Positions 27,992 through 37,473 are shown, counted from the stretch's first letter. The stretch: 64,000 nucleotides of DNA from Bacteroidota bacterium (GCA_005882315.1 VBAR01000006.1:1-64000); one strand, 5' to 3'. Numbers and translations: made by a program. The notes: generated by a model from the letters alone, not told the origin.

Positions 27992-29227
27992 ATGATACGG
28001 GTATTTATTTTATTTTTTTGTACAGTTCTCTTTTTTGATTCACGGGCACAACAAAATAATCTTGATTATTTTGTTAACCAGGCGATCACCAATAGTCCTT
28101 TATTGAAGGATTTCCAAAACCAGATCCTTTCATTTTCACTGGACAGCCAGATCATTCGTGCCGGATTGAAATTACAGGTGAATGGTATAAGTAATAATTA
28201 TTACGCTCCTGTCATCAAAGGTTATGGGTATGATGAAGTCATTACAAACGGTCAACAAGTTTCTGCACTGGCCCAGGTTAGTAAATCATTTTTAGGGGGA
28301 AAGACGATCAATACGCAGATCGCAAATCTGCAGTTGCAAAGTCAGTTGATGGCGAACAATGTTAAGATGTCTGAACAGGACGTGATTAAAACGATCACGG
28401 ATCAATACATCGTTACATATGGGGAACAACTGCAACTTGATTTCTACAATGAGATCAATGGCTTGTTACGAAAAGAAGATAGCTTATTAAAAAAACTTAC
28501 ACAGGATAATGCATTCAAGCAAAATGAATACCTGGGTTTCGTCGTGATATTGCAACAACAGCTATTAACTACTGCTCAATTGGAGACCCAATACAAATTT
28601 GATTATGCTACTTTGAATTACCTGGCCGGGATCGTGGATACAACAACTACAAGATTGGAAGATCCTCAATTGAATTCAAAAGCTTTTGGAGATCTTACCA
28701 ATTCTGTTTTTTACCAGCAGTTTGTATTGGATAGTTTAAAGCTTGCAAACGACAAAATGCTGGTTGATATTAATTACCGGCCAAAGATCAATGTTTACGG
28801 CGATGCAGGATATAATTCTTCCTTACTATTTCTGCCTTATAAAAATTTTGGCGCCAGCATAGGCCTTAATTTAACCATTCCGATCTACGACGGAAAGCAA
28901 CGGAAACTTCAATATTCCAAAATTGATATCCAGGACAGGACAAGAGTATATAAAAAGAACTTTTTTTTTCAGCAACGTAATCAGCAAATATTACAGCTGA
29001 TGCAACAATTGAATGCAACTGACCGGTTGATCGATCTGATCGATAAACAGATCAAGTACACCGAGACACTGATAATTGTGAATGAAAAATTACTAGCCGC
29101 CGGTGATATCAGGTTAACGGATTTTATACTTACGTTGAGTAATTATTTTAACGCAAGGAACCTGGTAACACAGAATCATATTGCTCGTTTGAAAATTGTA
29201 AGTCAACTCAACTACTGGGGTAGGTAA
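27992..29227 (+). CDS. TolC-family outer-membrane efflux protein
   Basis: The 411-residue product has a signal peptide (DSRAQ, ~19) and the two-fold repeated long helical hairpins of the OEP family. Its sequence is rich in Gln, Asn and Leu, with repeat markers such as AQVSKSFLGGKTINTQIANLQ (~92-112, first strand pair) and GASIGLNLTIPIYDGKQRKLQ (~289-309, second). It forms the outer-membrane duct of a tripartite efflux pump with the next two genes, 10 and 15 bp apart. It is at the short end for TolC proteins but looks complete. Confidence 0.9.
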   Translation: MIRVFILFFCTVLFFDSRAQQNNLDYFVNQAITNSPLLKDFQNQILSFSLDSQIIRAGLKLQVNGISNNYYAPVIKGYGYDEVITNGQQVSALAQVSKSFLGGKTINTQIANLQLQSQLMANNVKMSEQDVIKTITDQYIVTYGEQLQLDFYNEINGLLRKEDSLLKKLTQDNAFKQNEYLGFVVILQQQLLTTAQLETQYKFDYATLNYLAGIVDTTTTRLEDPQLNSKAFGDLTNSVFYQQFVLDSLKLANDKMLVDINYRPKINVYGDAGYNSSLLFLPYKNFGASIGLNLTIPIYDGKQRKLQYSKIDIQDRTRVYKKNFFFQQRNQQILQLMQQLNATDRLIDLIDKQIKYTETLIIVNEKLLAAGDIRLTDFILTLSNYFNARNLVTQNHIARLKIVSQLNYWGR

Positions 29228-29237
29228 ATAAATTAGT

Positions 29238-30158
29238 ATGAAAAAGATCAGCTTATATTTTTTGATCCTTGGTACGATCCTTAGTTCTTGCCAATCAAAA
29301 AAAACTGAAGAAACAATAATAGAAGAAGAACAGGAAACGATCACTCCTGTTACTGCCACTTCTATCAATACAGAATCAATGGTTGAGTACATTGAGCTGA
29401 ATGCAACATCCACATATCTTCAACAAGCATTTGTAAAAGCCAGCGCCAATGGTTATATACAATCGGTCAATGCCCAGGTTGGAAAAATGGTGTCTTCGCA
29501 ACAGAGAGTTTTCGTTTTAAAAACTAAAGAAGCCCAAAGCATCGGAAATGCGATCAATGCGCTGGACAGTACTTTTAAATTTTTTGGCATCATTAATATT
29601 AAGGCAGGAACAACCGGCTATATTTCAGAGATCAATCATGAGCCGGGAGATTATGTACAGGAAGGAGAGCAACTTGCTGTGATCAACGACGTAAATAGTT
29701 TTGTTTTCATTCTTAATCTTCCTTACGAACTGCGACAATATGTAATGAATAAAGACTTCGTGGAGCTTTTATTACCTGACGGCAAAAAAATGATGGCCCG
29801 CATTTCTTCAGCTATGCCCATCGTTGATTCCGCGTCTCAAACACAAAATATTATTCTGAAGGTCAATGAAAAAAATCTTCCCATTAATCTTATTGCGAAA
29901 GTAAAGGTGATAAAAACCGAGAAGACAAATGCGGTTTCATTGCCAAAACAATCTGTATTGTCAGATGAAACACAAACTAATTTTTGGGTGATGAAATTAA
30001 TTGATGATTCAACAGCTGCAAAAGTGCCGGTGACAAAAGGATTAGAGATCAATGACAGAATTGAGATCATATCACCAAAGTTTTCAGCATCTGATAAATT
30101 TTTGCTGACAGGCAATTATGGATTAGCTGACACCGCCAGGATCAAGATCGTAGAGTAA
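29238..30158 (+). CDS. RND efflux periplasmic adaptor lipoprotein (HlyD/MFP family)
   Basis: The 306-residue product has a lipobox ILSSC (Cys18), so it is anchored by lipid. A biotinyl-lipoyl-like domain is split around a very short hairpin: FVKASANGYIQSVNAQVGKMV (~64-84) and IKAGTTGYISEINHEPGDYVQEGEQL (~122-147). Beta-barrel and membrane-proximal domains follow. The alpha-helical hairpin between the lipoyl halves is short, as in compact Bacteroidota adaptors. It joins the RND permease to the TolC protein. Confidence 0.9.
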   Translation: MKKISLYFLILGTILSSCQSKKTEETIIEEEQETITPVTATSINTESMVEYIELNATSTYLQQAFVKASANGYIQSVNAQVGKMVSSQQRVFVLKTKEAQSIGNAINALDSTFKFFGIINIKAGTTGYISEINHEPGDYVQEGEQLAVINDVNSFVFILNLPYELRQYVMNKDFVELLLPDGKKMMARISSAMPIVDSASQTQNIILKVNEKNLPINLIAKVKVIKTEKTNAVSLPKQSVLSDETQTNFWVMKLIDDSTAAKVPVTKGLEINDRIEIISPKFSASDKFLLTGNYGLADTARIKIVE

Positions 30159-30173
30159 TAAATTAAAAGCACA

Positions 30174-33100
30174 GTGAACAAATTCTTTATCACACATAAA
30201 AATCCTCTTGCAGTTCTTCTTGCTCTTATTATTGCCGCAGGTATTTTCGTTTATGGCAAAATGCAAACTTCTTTATTTCCTGAGATAACTTTTCCGAAGA
30301 TCAAAATTATTGCTGATGCAGGATTGCAACCAGTAGATAAGATGATGGTAAGTGTAACGAAGCCATTGGAAGCGGCGATCAAACAAGTTCCCGACCTGGA
30401 AACGATTCGCAGCACTACAAGTCGCGGTAGTTGTGAAATATCTGCGTTCATGTCATGGAAGAGTGATATTGATGTCAACCAGCAACACATAGAATCAAAG
30501 ATCAGCGAGATAAGAAATACATTGCCGCCTGATGTAAATATTACTGTTGCAAAAATGAACCCTTCGATCTTACCGGTAATGGGTTATTCGGTGGAAAGTA
30601 ACAGAAGATCACCTATCGAACTAAAGCAACTTGCTATTTACACTATCAAGCCATTTTTATCGCAGGTAGAAGGTATTTCAGAAATAAGAATTACCGGCGG
30701 CCGGACAAAAGAGTATTGGTTGCAACTGAATATGCAAAAGATGAGCACCTTTTCCATTACTCCTGATCTGATCAATACAGCTTTGAGTCAAACCAATTTT
30801 ATTAAATCAAATGGCTTTTTATCTGATTATCGTTACCTATACCTTACCATAACAGACGCCACAGTGCATAATAAAGATGAACTGGAGAATATTGTTATTA
30901 AAAATGATGGCAAACGCATCGTTACATTAAAAGATATAGCCGCTATTGAAGTAAAAGAAGGAGTTGAATTCATCAAGATCAATGCAAACGGGAAAGATGG
31001 ATTACTCATTGCAGTAGTAAAACAACCCAACTCCAACCTTGTAGATCTTTCGGAAGCAATGAAAGTAAAGATCGAACAACTTAAAAAAATTTTACCAAAA
31101 GATGTGCTGGTCAAACCATATTATGTGCAGGCAGATTTTGTCAATGATTCTGTGAAAAGTGTTACCGATAGTTTATGGATAGGTCTTGCGCTGGCCATCA
31201 TCGTTGCCATCATTTTTTTGCGATCCTTGAAAGCCAGTGCTACTATTTTAATTACAATTCCCGTTACGATCTTTCTTACCCTGATCGTTTTGTACGTCAT
31301 TGGCTACAATTTCAACATCATGACATTGGGAGCTATTGCTGCTGCCATTGGATTGATAATTGACGATGCTATTGTAGTAGTGGAACAGATCCATCGAACA
31401 CATGAAGAAAATCCCGAGGAGCCTTCTCCTGTATTAGTACAAAAAGCAATTCGCTACCTATTTCCAGCTATGGTAGGTTCTTCCTTAAGCACAATTGTCA
31501 TCTTTATTCCTTTTTTATTAATGACAGGTGTAGCAGGTTCTTATTTCAGTGTAATGACCAATACAATGATCATTACGTTGGTTAGCTCCTTCTTTGTTAC
31601 CTGGATCGGCTTGCCGGTCGTTTATTTATTGCTTTCAAAAAAACATGTCACAAAAAAACAGCAAAAAGAAAAACCACTTTCTGTAAAAAAACAAAGATGG
31701 GTTTCGTTTTTTATTTTAAATCCTGTTATTAGCTTAGTTATAATGGCGGGGCTTATAGTATCTATCATCTTAATATTACCAAAACTCGAAACTGGATTTT
31801 TGCCGGAAATGGATGAAGGAAGCATTGTGCTTGACTATACAACACCACCTGGAACATCATTGGAAGAAACGGATAAGATATTACGTGAAGCAGAAAAAAT
31901 AATCGTAAGTGTTCCCGAAGTTGAGGCCTACTCAAGAAGAACAGGAACTGAGATGGGGTTTTTTATTACCGAACCGAATAGCGGTGATTATCTTATCCAG
32001 TTAAAAAAGAACCGTGATAAAACTACAGACGATGTAATTGAAGAACTGCGCCAAAAAATTGAAAGCACACAACCAGCTCTTCGTATAGATTTTGGGCAGG
32101 TGATCGGTGATATGCTCGGTGACCTGATGGCTTCCATTCAACCGGTTGAAATAAAAATATTCGGCACAGATCAAAAAAAATTGCAGGAATTATCCCGGCA
32201 AACTTCAGAGATCATCGCAGATATACCGGGGATTGCAGATCCTTTCGATGGAATTGTTATAGCCGGGCCATCCATATCAATTCTACCTAATTATTCTAAG
32301 CTTGCACAGTATGGCATTACTCCAACTGATCTTCAATATCAATTACAAACTTCATTAGAAGGCAATGTTGTTGGAAATCTATTTGAGAAGGAACAATATT
32401 CTGTGATCAGGTTGGTTTATCCCGGCAGCAGGAAGCTTAGTATAACTGACATCAATAATCAACAGATATTTTTACCGAACGGCAGATTGATCCCTATACA
32501 TGAATTAGCTACCGTTATTATTAACCCCGGAGATGCAGAAATTCAACGATCAAATTTGCAATCGATTGGAGTCGTTACTGCGGATCTTGAAAACAGGGAC
32601 CTGGGCAGTGTTATGAAAGATGTGCAGGAAAAGATCACCTCAGAGCTTACTCTTCCCGCTGGTTATTATATAGAATATGGCGGCGCTTACGCAGAGCAGC
32701 AAAAATCATTCAGTGAATTATTGATGATATTGATCGCTGCAAGCTTATTGGTTTTTTCAGTGATATTGTTTTTATTCCAAAAGATCAAGGTGGCATTGCT
32801 AATTTTAGTGATCGCTGTATTAGGAATATCAGGCAGCTATCTTGCTTTATGGCTAACAAATACACCTTTGAATGTTGGAAGTTATACCGGTCTGATCATG
32901 ATAGTCGGCATCATTGGTGAAAATTCAATATTTACTTTCTTGCAGTTCAAAGAATCATTACATGAAAAAGGCGTTGATGATTCGATCATCTTTGCTATAT
33001 CGACCAGGCTCCGGCCCAAATTAATGACGGCATTGGGAGCGATTATTGCCCTAATGCCTCTGGCTTTAGGAATTGGCACAGGAGCACAACTGCATCAGCC

Positions 33101-33218
33101 TTTGGCAATAGCTGTGATCGGGGGATTTATAATTGCCTTACCTCTTCTTTTGATTGTATTACCAAGTATGCTTAGGTTGCTTTATAAAAAAGCGAAACCG
33201 GTCAGGACAGCCGTTTAA
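30174..33218 (+). CDS. RND-family efflux permease (AcrB/CusA-type)
   Basis: The 1014-residue protein starts at a GTG (MNKFFITHKNPLAVLL) and has the RND plan: helix 1, a large periplasmic loop, helices 2-6, a second loop and helices 8-12. The proton-relay pair is Asp397-Asp398 (IGLIIDDAIVVVEQ) in helix 4. Other landmarks are FPEITFPKIKI, GFLPEMDEGSIVLDYTTPPG and LTALG-type RPKLMTALGAIIALMPLALGIG in the last third. The GFLPEMDEG motif is shared with the heavy-metal and lipid-type RND branches, so the substrate class is unsettled. It is the last gene of the block that starts with the two-component pair. Confidence 0.92.
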   Translation: MNKFFITHKNPLAVLLALIIAAGIFVYGKMQTSLFPEITFPKIKIIADAGLQPVDKMMVSVTKPLEAAIKQVPDLETIRSTTSRGSCEISAFMSWKSDIDVNQQHIESKISEIRNTLPPDVNITVAKMNPSILPVMGYSVESNRRSPIELKQLAIYTIKPFLSQVEGISEIRITGGRTKEYWLQLNMQKMSTFSITPDLINTALSQTNFIKSNGFLSDYRYLYLTITDATVHNKDELENIVIKNDGKRIVTLKDIAAIEVKEGVEFIKINANGKDGLLIAVVKQPNSNLVDLSEAMKVKIEQLKKILPKDVLVKPYYVQADFVNDSVKSVTDSLWIGLALAIIVAIIFLRSLKASATILITIPVTIFLTLIVLYVIGYNFNIMTLGAIAAAIGLIIDDAIVVVEQIHRTHEENPEEPSPVLVQKAIRYLFPAMVGSSLSTIVIFIPFLLMTGVAGSYFSVMTNTMIITLVSSFFVTWIGLPVVYLLLSKKHVTKKQQKEKPLSVKKQRWVSFFILNPVISLVIMAGLIVSIILILPKLETGFLPEMDEGSIVLDYTTPPGTSLEETDKILREAEKIIVSVPEVEAYSRRTGTEMGFFITEPNSGDYLIQLKKNRDKTTDDVIEELRQKIESTQPALRIDFGQVIGDMLGDLMASIQPVEIKIFGTDQKKLQELSRQTSEIIADIPGIADPFDGIVIAGPSISILPNYSKLAQYGITPTDLQYQLQTSLEGNVVGNLFEKEQYSVIRLVYPGSRKLSITDINNQQIFLPNGRLIPIHELATVIINPGDAEIQRSNLQSIGVVTADLENRDLGSVMKDVQEKITSELTLPAGYYIEYGGAYAEQQKSFSELLMILIAASLLVFSVILFLFQKIKVALLILVIAVLGISGSYLALWLTNTPLNVGSYTGLIMIVGIIGENSIFTFLQFKESLHEKGVDDSIIFAISTRLRPKLMTALGAIIALMPLALGIGTGAQLHQPLAIAVIGGFIIALPLLLIVLPSMLRLLYKKAKPVRTAV

Positions 33219-33267
33219 AATTTGAATAAAAGAATCCGCCCAGAATATTAAGATTGAAAGGGCCTAA

Positions 33268-33306
33268 CGAATTGACAATACAAATCATAACAAAAAAAAT
33301 TAACTT
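33268..33306. repeat. 39-bp repeat, copy 1
   Basis: This AT-rich segment (begins CGAATTGACAATACAAATC) matches 34814-34852 at 36 of 39 bases, and all three differences are transitions. The copies flank the metallophosphoesterase gene in direct orientation. Weaker similarity continues about 40 bp further on (an ATCATT...ATGAAAA-type stretch in both). Confidence 0.7.
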
Positions 33307-33427
33307 GGATACAACTCATCGGAAACTCCAAAAGAAATCATTCTTGATGAAAAGAGCGATACCTAAATATCCTTGCAATGCGAGTGGCTACAGAATAGAG
33401 AAATGCTTTACAAGGAACCAAGGAAAA

Positions 33428-34543
33428 TTATAGTAAGGCCCGCTCTCCTTTTGTATTTGTGCGATAATATTTTTCGCCTTCAATAAAAAGGGCTTCCATT
33501 TTTCCGCGATAGTCATGTGTGTCCAGATCTATTACTTTGCCACCATAATTCCAGTTTATTTTCTCACTTACAACCGTGTGGCCCGTAATAATTTCTGTAA
33601 CATCAAATTTGGAAAGTGTCTTGTCAATTTGTTCCGGGGTCGCTCTTTGGTCTCCCATATAATAACCCCTGTACCAGAAAGGACCTACTTTAGTACTCAA
33701 TATGATCTTTAAATTATTGTCAAATTGTTCATCCAAACTATTGGCATAATAAGGCCGGGCCAATTGATTGATACGTGAAACCGAAAGATTCATATTATTG
33801 ACTTCTTCTGAAATGCCACCATGCAAAAAAAGCCTTTTCCCGATCTTCTCGACAATATTTTTTGTGAAAAGCCATCTTCCAATTTCAGAATTCTTATCAT
33901 AAAAACTTTCATAGCTTTTATGTATGAGTCTTGCATGATCTAAATATTTTTTATTTACATAACGCAGATCGCCACTTAAATTCATGATCTCATGATTACC
34001 AAGTATAAAATGAACATACCCTCCTGCAGCTTTCGCTTTTTCTTCTAATGCATAGATAAGCCATAGTACTTCTGTAACCTGCTGACCACGGTCAACAAAG
34101 TCGCCAGTCAATACAAGATGACCATCACCAAAGGTCCAGTTATATTCTTCATCCATTACGCCATTCGCCTGTAATAATTGCCGGAAAGAACTAAAATCCC
34201 CTTCAATATCTGATATTGCAAATAGTTTACTCACCGAATCAAATTCGCTTTTTTCATTTTGTAATTGATCCTTCAACCTGACTGAAAATGACTGATTCAA
34301 AATGTCTGTATTTATATTTAGAACCAGGTCCCTTTTAGTTTCCAGGGATGCTGTGTCGGTTTGAACCAATTTATGATCACTGCTATCCAGAATATAATTT
34401 ACGGATACCCTATTCTTTTTATAGAACACATAAGGTCCATCGACCTGGTTTGTGATACCGGGTGTGCCAGGATGATTGTTTTCAAGATCCCGTACCAATC
34501 CCGACAGTAAAAAGGGAAGTAATATGATCGCTGATTTTTTCAT
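33428..34543 (-). CDS. Exported metallophosphoesterase (calcineurin-like, Shewanella-type phosphatase fold)
   Basis: The 371-residue product has an N-terminal hydrophobic segment and the calcineurin-like metal motifs in order. These are SDIEGDF (Asp112, with Glu114 where most relatives have His), TGDFVDRG (Asp148, Asp151), LGNHE (Asn183, His184), LFLHGGIS and ITGHT. The order and spacing match bacterial PPP-like (Shelph-type) phosphatases with a two-metal centre. The Asp-x-Glu-Gly change alters a metal ligand position and may be a clade feature. It stands alone, flanked by a direct 39-bp repeat; the substrate is unknown. Confidence 0.88.
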   Translation of the reverse strand: MKKSAIILLPFLLSGLVRDLENNHPGTPGITNQVDGPYVFYKKNRVSVNYILDSSDHKLVQTDTASLETKRDLVLNINTDILNQSFSVRLKDQLQNEKSEFDSVSKLFAISDIEGDFSSFRQLLQANGVMDEEYNWTFGDGHLVLTGDFVDRGQQVTEVLWLIYALEEKAKAAGGYVHFILGNHEIMNLSGDLRYVNKKYLDHARLIHKSYESFYDKNSEIGRWLFTKNIVEKIGKRLFLHGGISEEVNNMNLSVSRINQLARPYYANSLDEQFDNNLKIILSTKVGPFWYRGYYMGDQRATPEQIDKTLSKFDVTEIITGHTVVSEKINWNYGGKVIDLDTHDYRGKMEALFIEGEKYYRTNTKGERALL

Positions 34544-34910
34544 AATTAAGTAATGAATATACTATTCTTAATACAAGAGGCATGCCCAATTAGTATATTT
34601 CAGTCTGATAATCGTGGGTCGCAGGACCAATAACTCAGTTTTCCGAAGTCCGTCTCCGGTATGTAATTGTTCAATAAATAAAGTATGGAACATTCTTCCA
34701 GAAAGTTGATTTAACAATCAATTGGCTCGCAGGTCTTATGTATACAGACTAAGAGATTGGAATCGGAAAATGCCTTCTCTGACAGAAACAGGCTTTTAAT
34801 ATCCTCAAACTATCGAATTGATAATACAAATCACAACAAAAAAAATTAATTTAGGCAGATGCTAAATGAATTCAAAGATCATTGCATGAAAAAGGCCTAG
34901 ATTAAGTTTA
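34544..34910. other. 367-bp gap between divergent metallophosphoesterase and PAP2 genes
   Basis: AT-rich non-coding sequence that must carry both divergent promoters. It contains copy 2 of the 39-bp repeat (34814-34852). TAAGTTTA just before the PAP2 start resembles a -7 element with TTG 18 bp upstream, but it would place transcription start at the ATG. No RNA gene was recognised. Confidence 0.5.
34814..34852. repeat. 39-bp repeat, copy 2
   Basis: Direct copy of 33268-33306 (36 of 39 bases), located 58 bp upstream of the PAP2 gene. See the entry at 33268 for the comparison. Confidence 0.7.
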
Positions 34911-35582
34911 ATGAAAGCTCTTCATAAGAAAATAATCAAAGACATATCCTTCAAAACATTGTTGGTTTCATCTTTGTTTTTTATAGCCATTTTTGTTTTT
35001 GCATTTTTAGCCCATGAGGTCGTTGGCGAAAAAGAAGATATGTTTGATACAAGTGTGTTTCACTTTCTAAAAGCTCATACAACACCTCCTCTTGTTAAAC
35101 TTATGAATGGACTGAGCTTTTTCGGAAATCATTTCTTCCTTATTCCTGCTTATATATTAATGGTCACAGTTTTATTTCTCAGGCATAGAAGGTCAGATGC
35201 CATTAATATAATAGTTATCGTTTTGAGCAGCACTGCACTTTTATTTGGGTTAAAAGCGATCTATGGACGTCATCGCCCCGAATTGCCGTTACTCAGGGAT
35301 TTACACGATTATAGTTTCCCAAGTGGTCATGCTTTAAGCTCATTTATTTTTTGCAGCATATTGATTTATTTGATCTGGAAAAGTGATCTAAGTTCTTTAT
35401 TAAAATATGTTTTGGCCTGCCTGCTTGTTATCTTTTCGATAAGCATTGGCATTAGCAGGATAGTCTTACGTTATCATTTTGCAAGTGATGTATTGGCAGG
35501 TTTCGCTTTAGGATTTGCCTGGGTCATATTCTCTTTTTGGGCCTTACAAAAGTTGTCTAAGAGATCAGGACGAGGACACTGA
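34911..35582 (+). CDS. PAP2-family membrane phosphatase
   Basis: The 223-residue integral membrane protein has about six hydrophobic helices and the three-part PAP2 signature. These are KAIYGRHRP (Lys115, Arg122, Pro123), FPSGH (136-140) and SRIVLRYHFASD (Arg183, His189, Asp193). Members dephosphorylate lipid phosphates such as undecaprenyl diphosphate or phosphatidylglycerophosphate at the outer face of the inner membrane. The exact substrate cannot be read from the sequence. Its last codons abut the relic of a TonB-dependent receptor in another frame, so the C-terminus may have been altered by the same rearrangement. Confidence 0.9.
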   Translation: MKALHKKIIKDISFKTLLVSSLFFIAIFVFAFLAHEVVGEKEDMFDTSVFHFLKAHTTPPLVKLMNGLSFFGNHFFLIPAYILMVTVLFLRHRRSDAINIIVIVLSSTALLFGLKAIYGRHRPELPLLRDLHDYSFPSGHALSSFIFCSILIYLIWKSDLSSLLKYVLACLLVIFSISIGISRIVLRYHFASDVLAGFALGFAWVIFSFWALQKLSKRSGRGH

Positions 35583-35749
35583 TCTTTTACCCGGTCTCGT
35601 TTGTTCTGAACTGCGAAAACCTGCTTGATTATCGACAAACAAAAAAAGAATCGATCGTTATTCCTCCTGTTACCAATCCAATGTTTAAGCAATTATGGGC
35701 GCCAATTGACGGTCGTGTAGTCAATTTCAGTGTAAGAATAAGATTATAG
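35561..35749 (+). pseudogene. Relic: C-terminal end of a TonB-dependent receptor
   Basis: Reading frame 35561-35749 gives 62 codons ending in TAG and lacks a proper start. From ~35585 it reads like the last strands of a TonB-dependent receptor barrel: FYPVSFVLNCENLLDYRQ, then TNPMFKQLWAPIDGRVVNFS, ending VRIRL. 'NxENLLDYRQT...NPxF...WAPIDGRVVN...' is the usual terminal segment in BtuB/heme-type receptors of Bacteroidota, recalled from the family. The upstream frame is closed by TAA at 35558 inside the PAP2 gene, so the rest of the receptor is gone. No ATG start is convincing; an in-frame ATG at 35681 would give only 22 residues. Confidence 0.7.
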
Positions 35750-35943
35750 AATTATAATGGATAAATATTTATGCTTATGGTAAAAAATATCTTGCTGATC
35801 CACTTTGTAAAAATTAAAATTTTCTTGCTGGTTAGCTGCACTTAATAAATTCCCCCGCATCATTTCAAGAATTGGGTTTCGAACCGTTAGTGATTAGCAT
35901 CTATTCGCTATCCCAGAATAAAAAAGTCTGAGAGTTCAAAACT
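35750..35943. other. Non-coding gap after the receptor relic
   Basis: AT-rich sequence in which no gene, strong terminator or RNA was recognised. Together with the relic it fills the 361 bp between the PAP2 gene and the convergent lytic transglycosylase gene. Confidence 0.5.
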
Positions 35944-37473
35944 TTAGTGAGTGTCCCTTGAATCTTTAAAATGTTGAAGTGCCTGGTAAGACCAGTAGTA
36001 CCTGTAAATATTGCTCACATACTGTACCGTTTCCCTCCCAATATGTCGTGCCGCCATGATCTCTACATTATTAAACCATACATTTTCATTCAGCCCATGT
36101 GCTTTAGCCTCACGTCTTAATTTTCTCATATTGCCAGGTCCGCAGTTGTAGGCTCCCAGTGCCATAAGATGCATATTCAAAGAATCTATTTGAGCATTTT
36201 CAAAATAGTTGTCAATTAAATAGCGCATATATTTTACACCTGCATGGATATTGTTCTCCGAATTTCTAACATCGGGAATACTGATTGGAGGACTTGCGGC
36301 TGTTCTGGGCAGCACCTGCATAACGCCAACTGCGCCGGCATGACTCACAGTTTCCTGCTTAAGTTGGGATTCCTGGAATGCCTGGGCAGATAACAAGAGC
36401 CAGTCAAGAAAATACTTATCGCCATATTTAATAAACATAGCTCTGAAATGATTTAGATCTGCTAATGCTTCCTTGCTTTGAGAGTTCCGTAACCTGTTTG
36501 TATTTTTTAGGTATTTGTCATAGAGCATATTTCCCACCATTGACCCTTTCCTTATTTGTGGTATAAATTTGTTGACAGCCGCTTTTAACTTGGGTGAATT
36601 TTTTCTGAATGCCCATCCATATGATACATTAGTTTCAACTGCAATTTTCGAGTATACCTTTAACTTTGTATAGACACTATTCCAAAGTTTTCCAAGATCC
36701 TCAGAAATTACGGTGAAGGGAATCAATCCCTCATTTACCATTTCAAGAATATCTTCCGCTTCAAGATACGGGCCTGAGAATTCAATTTGTATAGGTTTTA
36801 GTCCGAGTTTTTGAAGTGAATCATTTAGCCTGTTTAATGAATACTGATAGCTGCTGTTTTCGCGAACAAAAACTTGTTTACCGGCAAGATCTGCAATTGA
36901 GTTAATTGTTGGTGCTGAGGGTCCACCTACAACAATATCTTTTATACCTGTTACGGTTGGAGTTGAAAAATCGATTTGCTCTTTTCGTTCTGAAGTTATC
37001 GTAAAACCAGATGCGATCATATCTGCATGACCGCTTGTTAATAATGGTACGATCTGTTCACGGCTTACAGGTATAAAGATCACACGTACTTTGGGTGGAT
37101 AAAATTTCAACTGCCTGTTCAATTCTTTCTCAAAAAGATTAAGCAGGTCATAGGCTAGACCGGAGGTCTTCATCCCTTCCATGTAGTAATAGGTTTTTGA
37201 GTAAGGAACTAGTACACGAATATATCTTCTGGCAATCATGCTATCGAGATCACCAAATGCAGTATTTGCCAATCCTAATATTTCATTTTCAGAAGCCCAA
37301 TTTATATAAGAGATACTGTCACCTCTTAGGGTTACTGCAAATGTTCCAGAGGTGTCTAGTAAACTGGATTGATTAGCACCGACTTTTTCGGAATTTTTGT
37401 TTTTAGTCGTATCCTGGCATGAAAGATGGCAAACAGTAGCCATCAAAAAAATAAAAAAAAAGGTAAAACGCAT
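35944..37473 (-). CDS. MltF-like membrane-bound lytic murein transglycosylase lipoprotein
   Basis: The 509-residue product has a lipoprotein signal (lipobox HLSC, Cys19). A solute-binding-protein family 3 domain (~83-325: IRVLVPYSKTYYY, IVPLLTSGHADMIASGFTIT) is followed by an SLT lysozyme-like domain (~350-505). The catalytic glutamate is Glu368 (AQAFQESQL), followed by AGAVGVMQVLPRTA and MALGAYNCGPGN, all standard SLT family 1 signatures. MltF enzymes cleave peptidoglycan glycan strands to 1,6-anhydro products, and the binding-protein domain modulates activity. It is exported and lipid-anchored, and sits alone between convergent and divergent neighbours. Confidence 0.92.
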   Translation of the reverse strand: MRFTFFFIFLMATVCHLSCQDTTKNKNSEKVGANQSSLLDTSGTFAVTLRGDSISYINWASENEILGLANTAFGDLDSMIARRYIRVLVPYSKTYYYMEGMKTSGLAYDLLNLFEKELNRQLKFYPPKVRVIFIPVSREQIVPLLTSGHADMIASGFTITSERKEQIDFSTPTVTGIKDIVVGGPSAPTINSIADLAGKQVFVRENSSYQYSLNRLNDSLQKLGLKPIQIEFSGPYLEAEDILEMVNEGLIPFTVISEDLGKLWNSVYTKLKVYSKIAVETNVSYGWAFRKNSPKLKAAVNKFIPQIRKGSMVGNMLYDKYLKNTNRLRNSQSKEALADLNHFRAMFIKYGDKYFLDWLLLSAQAFQESQLKQETVSHAGAVGVMQVLPRTAASPPISIPDVRNSENNIHAGVKYMRYLIDNYFENAQIDSLNMHLMALGAYNCGPGNMRKLRREAKAHGLNENVWFNNVEIMAARHIGRETVQYVSNIYRYYWSYQALQHFKDSRDTH

